The notes beneath the pieces are model-generated. The model searched no databases. It had not been told where the DNA came from and worked only from the letters and a program-made list of their open reading frames with translations. A program made the position numbers and the translations under genes. This document shows, piece after piece, positions 32,470-41,000 of a DNA stretch of 60,076 nt (the stretch's first letter is position 1; the number at the start of each line of letters is the position of its first letter). This DNA is from an uncultured Bacteroidales bacterium (GTDB taxonomy: Bacteria; Bacteroidota; Bacteroidia; Bacteroidales; Bacteroidaceae). The stretch lies in NCBI GenBank assembly GCA_902801485.1, contig CADCIP010000022.1:1-60076 (forward strand), read 5' to 3'.

Positions 32470-33645
32470 TTACTTTTTAGATACGCGTTTAGCACGCATG
32501 TTAATGTTCTTCTGTACGAAGCAATAGTCGATAAGGCTTGCAAAGAGGTTCATCAGCAGAATAGCCAGCATCATACCCTCGGGATAACCAGGGTTAAGAA
32601 CACGAACCAAAACTGCAATGAAACCGATGAGCAGACCATAGACATACTTACCGCATTCTGTACGACAGCTTGTTACAGGATCTGTTGCCATGAATACAGC
32701 ACCGAAGGCAAAGCCGCCGATAACCAGCTGCTCGTACCACTGGATCTGCGTCAGGCCTAAAGCCTGCAGCAGATAACCTGTTGCTGCACCACCTACGAAG
32801 ACACTTAACATGGTCTTCCAGCTGGCAATGCCAGTCCACAGCAAAAGCAGACCGCCCAACGCGATAGCAATGACGCTGGTCTCGCCGATACAACCAGGGA
32901 TGAGACCTGTAATGGCATTCTGAACAGTATCCGGCGTAAAGCCTGCAAAGCCTGCCTGAGCAGCCTCGCCAAGAGGTGTTGCAGCGGTGTAAGCATCTGT
33001 AGCCTTATAACCGAGTCCGAAGATTGTATCCTGTGCCACCCATACGGTTGCATCGCCTGTCATGGCAGAAGGATAACTGAAGAACAGAAAAGCACGGGTA
33101 ATAAGAGCAGGATTGAAGATGTTCATACCTGTACCACCAAAAATCTCCTTAGCAAGGATAACGCTAAAGGCAACTGCTATTGCAAGTATCCACAGTGGGC
33201 AGGTAACAGGAACAATCATAGGAATAATGATACCGGATACCAGGTATCCCTCCTGAATCTCCTCGTTTTTCCACTGTGCTACGGTAAACTCAATACCAAG
33301 ACCAACTGCATAGCTGACAATAATCTTTGGGAGAACGGCCAAGAAGCCGTACCAGAACATGCCCCAGAATGTAGCATCGGCCAAATGACCTGTTGCCAGA
33401 GCATTCTGGTAACCCACATTATACATACCGAAGAGCAAGGCAGGAATCAGAGCAATCACAACGAGACTCATGATACGCTTGCTATCGATAGCATCGTGGA
33501 TATTCACGCTTCCTACGCGACTGGTGGTATTGGGGACGAAAGCAAACGTCTCGAAACCGTCCACCAACGAACGGAAGGCATGGAACTTGCCACCCTCCTC
33601 AACGTAGGGATGAATGTTATCGAATAGTTTCTTTATTGGATTCAT
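32470..33645 (-). CDS. nqrB: Na+-NQR subunit B
   Basis: The 391-residue protein has about nine to ten membrane helices and the quinone-region stretch DAIDSKRIMSLVVIALIPA. ILAKEIFGGTGMNIFNPAL is a hallmark of NqrB/RnfD. The FMN attachment site appears as DAYTAATPL instead of the usual DGxSGAT, keeping the Thr but with Ala in place of Gly at two positions. It is the main sodium-channel and riboflavin/FMN subunit. It starts 48 bases after nqrA and ends 6 bases before nqrC. Confidence 0.96.
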   Translation of the reverse strand: MNPIKKLFDNIHPYVEEGGKFHAFRSLVDGFETFAFVPNTTSRVGSVNIHDAIDSKRIMSLVVIALIPALLFGMYNVGYQNALATGHLADATFWGMFWYGFLAVLPKIIVSYAVGLGIEFTVAQWKNEEIQEGYLVSGIIIPMIVPVTCPLWILAIAVAFSVILAKEIFGGTGMNIFNPALITRAFLFFSYPSAMTGDATVWVAQDTIFGLGYKATDAYTAATPLGEAAQAGFAGFTPDTVQNAITGLIPGCIGETSVIAIALGGLLLLWTGIASWKTMLSVFVGGAATGYLLQALGLTQIQWYEQLVIGGFAFGAVFMATDPVTSCRTECGKYVYGLLIGFIAVLVRVLNPGYPEGMMLAILLMNLFASLIDYCFVQKNINMRAKRVSKK

Positions 33646-33693
33646 ATTATAAATAATAATGTAATGTCGTCAACTTGTCAACTTGTAAATATA

Positions 33694-35022
33694 TTAAGCA
33701 TTTTCCTTTCTGAGGATGTCTAATCCCTCGCGAACGATGCGCTGCAATTCCAGTTTGCTGCTGTCAACAAACTCGGCAATAGCGAAGTCCTCGGGAGCAA
33801 CCTCATAAATACCCAAAGCTTCCTGACGGTCGATATCTCCAGCAATGATAGCTTTCACAAGATAGCCCGCATAGATATTCATCGGAAATACCTTGTCATA
33901 CTCACCGCTCATAATCATGTGGCGTTCACCACCCTTGATTCGAGCATCAAGAACATACTCTTTCTTCTTGCCGAAAAGCCAGGAGAAGTAGCTGTGATGG
34001 GTACTGAAAGTGTTGAAACGAGGCATAATCCAACCCAACATCTCGTCGGCATGATCACCTTCGGGAATAACATTCACTTCTGTAGCATGAGCTGCAAGGA
34101 AACCATCGGCAGTAGTTTTGATACCAGTCATCACATTACCGTTGATGATACGACTGCCTTCCATCTTTACATTACCCTCAACCAGCGTTGTGAGCTTCTG
34201 ACCGACCAGCATTTTGTAATACTTTGGGGCAGTCACTTCACTACCGGCAAGCGCGATAGTACGGGTAAAGTCGACTGTGCCATTCTTCATCAGACGACCA
34301 ACGAAGATTACCTCTTCTGCGCCCAGCGTCCAAACAACTTCACCCTTGTTGATGGGAGAAACATGATTAATCTGGACACCTACATTACCTGCGGGAGCAG
34401 GACCATCGAAAACATTTACCTCACAGTCCTTGGCAGCCGTCAGAGCCTTAGCAGTCTGCTTAGCACTTACGCCCAAATAAACCTTAGCTAATTTGCTCAG
34501 TGCAGTGATACCTGCCTGGAAATCATCTTCCTGGCCTGTCAGGATATACTCAAAATCCTGACTCAGAGGCATACTGTTGAATGCACTTACAAAAATTGCC
34601 TTAGGAGCGTCTTCGGGATTGGCCACCACATCGTAAGGACGCTGGCGGAAGAATCCGAACAAACCACTCTCCAAAAGCAAAGACTTAACATCGCCCTTTA
34701 CATCAAACTGACGAGCTTCCTGTTTGCCATCAGATTGAACGCGGATACTCATAAGCTTACGCCTGTCTCCACGTTCAACAAGAGAAACAGTACCGCTGAC
34801 AGGGCTTACAAACTTAACCTCGGGATGCAGTTTATCAACAAACAGCGCATCCCCGACCTTTACGGCATCACCTTCTTTGACTACCACTTTGGGCTTCAAT
34901 CCGCAGAAGTCGTCCGGAACAAGTGCATACTCTCCGGGGCAACTGGTGCTAACAGTTTCCTTTGCGGCTTTGCCTTTCAGGTTGATATCCAGGCCTTTAC
35001 GTAATTTGATTACTCTTGCCAT
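33694..35022 (-). CDS. nqrA: Na+-NQR subunit A
   Basis: The start is set at MARVIKLRKGLDINLKGKA (35022, 442 aa), since the longer frame runs into the promoter. GDALFVDKLHPEVKFVSPVSG is the lipoyl-like/barrel-sandwich region, and VGVQINHVSPINKGEVVWT is typical of NqrA. It is the peripheral cytoplasmic subunit and is implicated in quinone reduction. It heads the six-gene operon, with a perfect promoter about 37 bases upstream. Confidence 0.96.
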   Translation of the reverse strand: MARVIKLRKGLDINLKGKAAKETVSTSCPGEYALVPDDFCGLKPKVVVKEGDAVKVGDALFVDKLHPEVKFVSPVSGTVSLVERGDRRKLMSIRVQSDGKQEARQFDVKGDVKSLLLESGLFGFFRQRPYDVVANPEDAPKAIFVSAFNSMPLSQDFEYILTGQEDDFQAGITALSKLAKVYLGVSAKQTAKALTAAKDCEVNVFDGPAPAGNVGVQINHVSPINKGEVVWTLGAEEVIFVGRLMKNGTVDFTRTIALAGSEVTAPKYYKMLVGQKLTTLVEGNVKMEGSRIINGNVMTGIKTTADGFLAAHATEVNVIPEGDHADEMLGWIMPRFNTFSTHHSYFSWLFGKKKEYVLDARIKGGERHMIMSGEYDKVFPMNIYAGYLVKAIIAGDIDRQEALGIYEVAPEDFAIAEFVDSSKLELQRIVREGLDILRKENA

Positions 35023-35058
35023 ATTAAAAATAATAAAATATATTTTATTTTGCGGGTG

Positions 35059-35089
35059 CAAAGTTACGAATAAGTGAGAGATTATCCAA
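35059..35089 (-). promoter_or_regulatory. Main promoter of the nqr operon
   Basis: Minus strand TTG (35087-35089), 20 bases, TAACTTTG (35059-35066), with transcription expected near 35053. The same element recurs upstream in the repeat 35059-35325. Confidence 0.75.
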
Positions 35090-35325
35090 ATTTATTTGAG
35101 ATAATCCGAACGAGAGTATCTTCGACCGAAGGTCAAAGTTACGAATAAGTGAGCGGAATACAAAATAAAATCTTTTTATTTTTATTCCCGAGCGAGAGTA
35201 ACTTCGAGGCGATAGCCTCAATGTTACGAATAAGTGAGAGATTATCCAAATATTTGAGATAATCCGAACGGGAGTAACTTCGAGGCATAGCCTCAATGTT
35301 ACGAATAAGTGAGCGGAATACTAAA
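35059..35325 (-). repeat. Four-copy promoter-bearing repeat upstream of nqrA
   Basis: GTTACGAATAAGTGAG recurs at 35063, 35138, 35223 and 35298. Copies alternate between two types (AGATTATCC- and GCGGAATAC-followed), giving a 160-bp duplication. On the minus strand two copies read TAACTTTG and two read TAACATTG at the -7; the copy at 35138 also has a TTG 19 bases further out. Each copy follows a GAGGC/GCCTC or GACC/GGTC hairpin. Confidence 0.85.
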
Positions 35326-35405
35326 TGAAAATAAAGTTTTTTTATTCAAGAGGAAAAGTATTCGCTCAGCATACATAAAGTTCTTCTTCCTAGCGGGAAA
35401 AATTA

Positions 35406-35485
35406 TTTTCAAGGCTTGATAATTTATTTTCAAAGCATGAAAATATTTTTTCAAGGCTTGGTTATATATTTTCAAAGCTTGAAAA
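35406..35485. repeat. Four-fold 21-bp array of imperfect palindromes
   Basis: TTTTCAAAGCTTGAAAA and variants start at 35406, 35427, 35448 and 35469, an exact 21-base step (two helical turns). The fourth copy is a perfect palindrome around AAGCTT. It looks like a row of operators on one DNA face. It lies between the nqr promoter repeats and the terminator of the M56 gene. The rest of 35062-35630 holds no gene. Confidence 0.85.
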
Positions 35486-35549
35486 TAGTTTTAAATGCCG
35501 TAAAAAGACTTTTATCTTTAGGACAGAAATGTTTTGTGTAGAGAGTTAG

Positions 35550-35584
35550 CAAAAGAAAAACTCCCACGTTTCGTAACGCAGGAG
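35550..35584 (-). terminator. Terminator of the M56/BlaI operon
   Basis: On the minus strand CTCC-TG-CGTT pairs with AACG-TG-GGAG around a 4-base loop, followed by TTTTTCTTTT. It lies about 47 bases after the M56 stop codon. Confidence 0.75.
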
Positions 35585-35630
35585 CTGGGTGGTACCACAA
35601 TTATTTTCTTTAAACCTAAAAACTAACCTT

Positions 35631-37334
35631 TCAATGAAGACGGAAATTAATGGGCAAGTGGAAGTAGCAACGAACGGGCTTACCCTTGTTGGTTCCAGGC
35701 TTCCATTTTGGCATTGCCTTTACAAGACGGATTGATTCATCCTGCAGAGCTTTGAGCCCCTTTTCTTCGTTTTCCTTATTCAATTCCTCAGGACTGTCGT
35801 CCTTAGCTTTAGCAACAACCACAATTGCTCTTCCATCTGACACCTTGGATATCTTGATGTCGCTTATGCCACCATCCTTTTCAACCACAAACTGCACAAA
35901 GATGCGTCCCTGCACGCCATATTCTATGGCTTCTGATGGGTACTTCACGTTTCGGGCAAGCCAACCATAAAGTTCTGTCTCACCACCAGGAAACTGGGGA
36001 AGCACCTCTGGCTTGTCAAATATTTTGTCATCAGGCTGATTCTCTTTGAGGTCATTGGCATCTTTTGTTGTAATTAAGAAGACACCATTGGAACCTTTAT
36101 CACCCCATTCGGCAATGGCGGCTTCCTTCTGAAGCACGGTAATGCTCTCGACATCTTCGACATCGATATTAAGTAGTTTAGTTAGCTGCTCCCCGAAATT
36201 AATTCTTTTGGAGGGGATAGCATCTTTAGGGATATCAAAGATTTTGCCGTTGAGGACAATAAGGGGCTGTGCTGCGTCCTGAACCTCATCAACACTTGCT
36301 GTAGCTTTGCCGGAAACATCCTTAACCGTTATTTCCTCTTTTTCTTCCAGGAAATCTTGCAAGTTAGGAGAATTCTCCGTACTTTTGCCTTCGAGTTTAG
36401 TTACTGCGTCCTTAATAGGAGCAACAAACTTAGGCGTAGCGAAGGCGCTGAGTGCCAACGCAGCCACAGGGATGACATAGAGCGCCTTGCTCCGCATCCA
36501 TGGATTTGAATTTGAATTTTTCATCATAGTGATACGTTTTTTTGTTAAACTATGGTTAAAGCTGTTGGCGAAAGCGTAGGAACCTGAGCCAACGGCTTTT
36601 TTTATAATCAATAACTGATAAGACTGCGCAGAAATTCCTTGACGTAAGACATAATCATCAGCCTCGTACTCATGAACATCCCTAAGGCTGATGCCCAGTA
36701 CATAAACCAAAGGATTCCACCACTGCAGCATCTGCACCAAAGTAAGCAGTACAACATCCCATGAATGGTGAGCCTGAATGTGTCCCATCTCGTGCAAGAC
36801 AATCTCCCTGCCTGCCTCGTCATAATCCTTCTGACTGATAACAATGTTCCGCATCCAGCTAAAAGGATTCACATCGTCGGCATGACAATAAATACGGACA
36901 CCGTTCTCTTCCTGTTGCCAAAGCGTTCCCTTGCGCAATCCTAACTGCAGCCGGCCCACTTGCCATAGCCTTATCGCCAGCAAAATCATCATGCCGACTA
37001 TATAAAGAATGCTTACAAGCAGGAAGACGCTGAAACCGGTTGTCCCGTACTTTACGGTTCCGTCTGCAACCACCTGCACCTCGGGCAGAACATGAATGGG
37101 GATTCCCAGTTCCAATATCTGCAGTTGTGCTGCCTGTACTACAGGCTGACGATCCAAAGACATACCCGATATATTACATAACGGTAATACAAGTGACAAG
37201 AACAGGATTCCCAACAACATCATGCGATTGAAACGGAAGAAACTCTCACGTCTTAGCATCAGCATATACGGCAGATAAAGCATTGCCAGTACAATCGCAG
37301 ACTTTATAGAGTATAGAAGTATGGAAGACATCAT
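35631..37334 (-). CDS. M56 (BlaR1-like) membrane peptidase with plug-like and TonB C-terminal domains
   Basis: The 567-residue protein starts with three membrane helices (about 8-22, 36-54, 100-122). The zinc protease motif is HEMGHIQAHHSWD (about 188-200), with the downstream ligand in HEYEADDYVL, and a fourth helix lies near 288-302. The extracytoplasmic part has a segment ending GDKGSNGVFLITTK, like the plug of TonB-dependent receptors. A TonB/TolA-type C-terminal domain follows (PQFPGGETELYGWL, QGRIFVQFVVEKDGG). The family senses an external signal and cleaves the partner BlaI-type repressor. The domain order is common in Bacteroidetes. It is downstream of blaI in the same operon. Confidence 0.92.
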   Translation of the reverse strand: MMSSILLYSIKSAIVLAMLYLPYMLMLRRESFFRFNRMMLLGILFLSLVLPLCNISGMSLDRQPVVQAAQLQILELGIPIHVLPEVQVVADGTVKYGTTGFSVFLLVSILYIVGMMILLAIRLWQVGRLQLGLRKGTLWQQEENGVRIYCHADDVNPFSWMRNIVISQKDYDEAGREIVLHEMGHIQAHHSWDVVLLTLVQMLQWWNPLVYVLGISLRDVHEYEADDYVLRQGISAQSYQLLIIKKAVGSGSYAFANSFNHSLTKKRITMMKNSNSNPWMRSKALYVIPVAALALSAFATPKFVAPIKDAVTKLEGKSTENSPNLQDFLEEKEEITVKDVSGKATASVDEVQDAAQPLIVLNGKIFDIPKDAIPSKRINFGEQLTKLLNIDVEDVESITVLQKEAAIAEWGDKGSNGVFLITTKDANDLKENQPDDKIFDKPEVLPQFPGGETELYGWLARNVKYPSEAIEYGVQGRIFVQFVVEKDGGISDIKISKVSDGRAIVVVAKAKDDSPEELNKENEEKGLKALQDESIRLVKAMPKWKPGTNKGKPVRCYFHLPINFRLH

Positions 37335-37336
37335 TT

Positions 37337-37390
37337 TGAGTTTAGAGTGTAGAGTGTAGAGTAGTTGAGAGTTAAGAGTTGAGAGTTGTC
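37337..37390. repeat. Degenerate GAGTTTAGAGTG repeat between blaI and the M56 gene
   Basis: GAGTTTAGAG, GTGTAGAGTG and GTTGAGAGTT units form a short low-complexity tract. It resembles the degenerate part of the heptamer arrays at 5130-5190 and 11475-11530. Confidence 0.7.
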
Positions 37391-37392
37391 AA

Positions 37393-37773
37393 TTATGATT
37401 TGCTTACAGATTCCAAAAGTTCCTTTATTTCATCCTCGGAGAGTTTTTCCTCGCTGACGAAATAGTTGAGCATTGACTTAACACTGCCGCCAAAGAAGTT
37501 TTTCTTGACTTCCTGCATTGTGCGGCGTGTATATTCCGCACGAGTTACCAAAGGCACAAAGCGGTGCGTCTTTCCCTGTCCCCCAACTTTATGAAAGTCA
37601 AGAAAGCCTTTTTCGTAAAGTACCTTCAGGTATGTGGCTATTGTTGTGTAGGCAGGTTTCGGATCCTCATAGTGCTCCAGTATATCCCAAGCACAGGCTC
37701 CGCCGTTAATATCCCAAAGTATGTTCATTACCTCAAATTCTACTTTGGTCAGTGTATTGTCCTTACGTTTCAT
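37393..37773 (-). CDS. BlaI/MecI-family repressor
   Basis: The start is set at MKRKDNTLTKVEFEVMNILW (37773, 126 aa); the longer frame to 37866 crosses the promoter. The winged helix reads AWDILEHYEDPKPAYTTIATYLKVLYEKGFL (about 31-61), the BlaI recognition region. The C-terminal half is the dimerisation part, where BlaR1-type proteases cut. It should repress its own operon. Operator candidates: the palindrome TTTCGATATCGAAA (37834-37847) next to the -33, and direct repeats of GTAGTAAT 21 bases apart (37882 and 37903). Confidence 0.92.
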   Translation of the reverse strand: MKRKDNTLTKVEFEVMNILWDINGGACAWDILEHYEDPKPAYTTIATYLKVLYEKGFLDFHKVGGQGKTHRFVPLVTRAEYTRRTMQEVKKNFFGGSVKSMLNYFVSEEKLSEDEIKELLESVSKS

Positions 37774-37800
37774 ATTATTCTCTGATTGGTTTTCTGAGGG

Positions 37801-37831
37801 CAAATTTAAAAGGGTATTCCGAATCTCGCAA
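37801..37831 (-). promoter_or_regulatory. Promoter of the BlaI/M56 operon
   Basis: Minus strand TTG (37829-37831), 20 bases, TAAATTTG (37801-37808). The 14-bp palindrome TTTCGATATCGAAA lies just upstream of the -33. Confidence 0.75.
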
Positions 37832-38042
37832 TGTTTCGATATCGAAAACTTACGATATTCGCGCATATTTAACTTTTATTTGTAGTAATAGAACACTTAT
37901 TCGTAGTAATCGGAAAAAAAAACTTGGATCTGACACATTTCCAAAAATATTTTGTACTTTTGTTCTCGATAATAACAATGGGGTATAATAAACAAGAGAA
38001 AAAGGAAGGATAAAAGCACTAAAATTCATAATAAGATGCTTT

Positions 38043-41000
38043 GTGGGACTTGTTTTCATCATCTATTTGATTGGACTTTCCCTCTCTAAGGTTCCGGCTG
38101 TTCAAAGTTGGACGGCTGATGTATTATCCAAATCGCTTTCAGATTATCTTGAAACAAAAGTTATCATAAAAGATGTCAGTCCCGGACTTTTCAACCGAGT
38201 TATTATAGATAACATAAAAATATACGATCGGAATGATTCGCTTATGTTGAACGCTTCCCGTATAGCCGCAAAGATAAGCCTGTTGCCTCTGCTGGATAAA
38301 AAGGTTCAAATAGACAATGCCCAAATTATCGGAGCAGACATAAAACTATACAAAGCAAATGCTGAAGTTCCCCTGAACTGTCAGTTCCTGATAGACAAAT
38401 TCAGTAAAAAAGATAAAGATAAAAAAAACAAAGCGAATATTCAGATAGGTACATTGCTGACCAGACGCAGTTCCGTAAGTTTCAACGTTTGGGACAAGCC
38501 GGAAACGCCACAGCAGATTAACCTTAGTCACTTAAGTGTCAGCGACATAGACGTAAACGCTAAAGTTCTTATCAATCTGCCTGACACGCTTGGAATAGCC
38601 CTGAAAAGACTCAGTTTTATTGAAGGAAGCGGATTAGTCGTGAACCAACTGTCCTTCTTACTTGAAGCAAATAACAAGGAGGCCAAACTTGCCGACTTTA
38701 TACTCCAAACAGACAACTCAAATCTGGAAATCGGCGAATTAATTGCAGAATACCCCAACATTCCAACAGAGGCTGGTATTAAACAATGGCTGAAGGAAAC
38801 AAGCATAAAAGGTAAGGTTAAAGCCCTTGTAGCTCCCTCAGATTTCAGTTGTTTCACCAGCAAATTGCAACATTTCAAGGACCCGATTCATCTTGCAAGC
38901 AATTACGCCCTCCAAGGTAATAACATGCAATTGTCCGACTTGAAGCTGACAGACACCAGGCAGAACATACAATTTGAAGCTAACGCAAGTATCCAGGACA
39001 TTACCTCTACCCCATCGATTAGTGTCAATGACTTACAGCTGAAAATAAGCAAAACCATTCAGCAGTTTATCTCCAAGAACATTCGTGGCGAAGAAGTTGA
39101 GTTAAACCCATACCTCTCAAACATTGGCGACATAATTGCAGAAGGTGATATCAGTTACCATAATAACGTGGCAGATGCACACTTAACCACAACGACTCTT
39201 TTAGGTGCGGTTTTACTGGAAGGCAAACTTACAGAGAAGGATAAAATTCAAGCTAAGATTTCATCACCAAAATTCAATTTAGGACAATTATTCTCCAAGG
39301 GTGAACCTAACAACCTTGGCAACATTGCTTTTTCAGCTGAAGCAAACGGGCATCTGAAAGGTCAGGACAACAAGCCAGAGTTTTCTTTCGGAAGCCTGAT
39401 AAACAGTCTGACTTTCCGCAACCACGAATACAAAGGTATTGTCCTAAACGGAACCACAAAAGGGAGCACTTATAGTGCAGATATTGAAATGGCAGACCTT
39501 AACGGGGCTGTTCGACTAACGGCTTTAGCAGATTTACAGCAAAGCAGAAAGGAAATTCAGTGTACAGGAACTATCTCCAATCTTTCCCCCAATCTCCTGA
39601 ACCTGACAAAATCACTTGAGGGTATTAGCTATAGTGCAAATTTAGATGCTGACCTTGACATTGTTGATGCAGACCATATAACAGGAAACATTGACATTAC
39701 AGATGCAACCATTTTTTCCGAGCAAAACGGTTCCACACGGATAGACAGCATCAGCATTCGCAGTCAGTACAACGAGGACAACCAAAAGATTATCTCCATT
39801 CTCAGTCCTTTCGTTAATGCCAAAGCCACAGGACACTTCAAATGGAAAGATCTGGGACCGACATTCCTGAATATTACCCATCAGGCTTTGCCCAGTATCT
39901 TCCAGAAGCCCCAACATAAGACTATTCCCGAAAACGACATCACTTTTGCCCTCTCCATAAAAGACACCCTGCTGCTGGGTTCCCTGACGGGGAAGGAAAT
40001 AAAAATTCCAGAAACAGCCGTCATTCAAGGAGAGATGAACAACACGACTCAAAGAATTATGCTCAATGCCAATATACCACAGTTTTATTACGCTGGCAAT
40101 GACTTAAGACATACAGAATTTCATCTCGAAAGCTACAAAAACATTATCCAAACCAGTTTAAAGACCGACCGTGTAATGAAAGGGAGGTCCACAGAGTTAA
40201 ACCTTAATGCATACGCAAATCAAGATAAACTTATTACCCGCCTTGACTGGGACAACCATAAAAGCCCGGCAATGAACGGCAGTATTAACCTGATTGGTTA
40301 TTTTCATCGCGACCTGTCAAACCGTCAGGCCATAGAAGGTGTCATCAACAAATCCAACATTATTATTAATGATACCACATGGACGCTCTTACCTGCCCAT
40401 GTGAACTTCCATGATAACGTCATCGATGTAGAAAACATTAAACTGGAATGCGAGAACAGGCATGTTTCGGTAAACGGAAGAATGTCTAAGGAAAGTACCG
40501 ACACCATAACTGCCGACCTCAACCAGATTGACCTTGCCTACATCTTCGATATGGTAAACTTCCATTCAGTTGACTTCGAAGGTAAAGCCACGGGACTCGT
40601 ATATGCCACATCTGTTTTGAAGAAGCCAAACATTGACGGATACATGCATGTCTATGATTTTCTGCTGAACGGCGCTCCTATGGGTGACTGTGATGCCTAC
40701 TGCAATTGGGGAAGCAAAGGAAAAACCATCACCATCGATGCTCATTTGAGAGACTTTTCTAACAATCAGCAGACAAGTGTTAGCGGTACCATAGTACCCG
40801 GGAAGGAAGAAGGAAGCGGCCTTGATTTATATATTAGGGCCAATCGGACCAACATAGCATTCCTGGACAAATGGACAAAAGACATATTCAGCAACCTGAA
40901 AGGAAGTGTCACAGGATGGACACGCCTGCATGGTCCCTTTAAGGTATTTGCAATGGAGGGAGATCTTTTGCTGAACGAGGCTTCGATGCATGTCAACTCC

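Noticed and set aside
35584-35600. GGGTGGTACCAC resembles a T-box antiterminator motif
   Set aside because: No stem I with a specifier, no tRNA-related gene downstream, and the hairpin beside it is the minus-strand terminator of the M56 gene.
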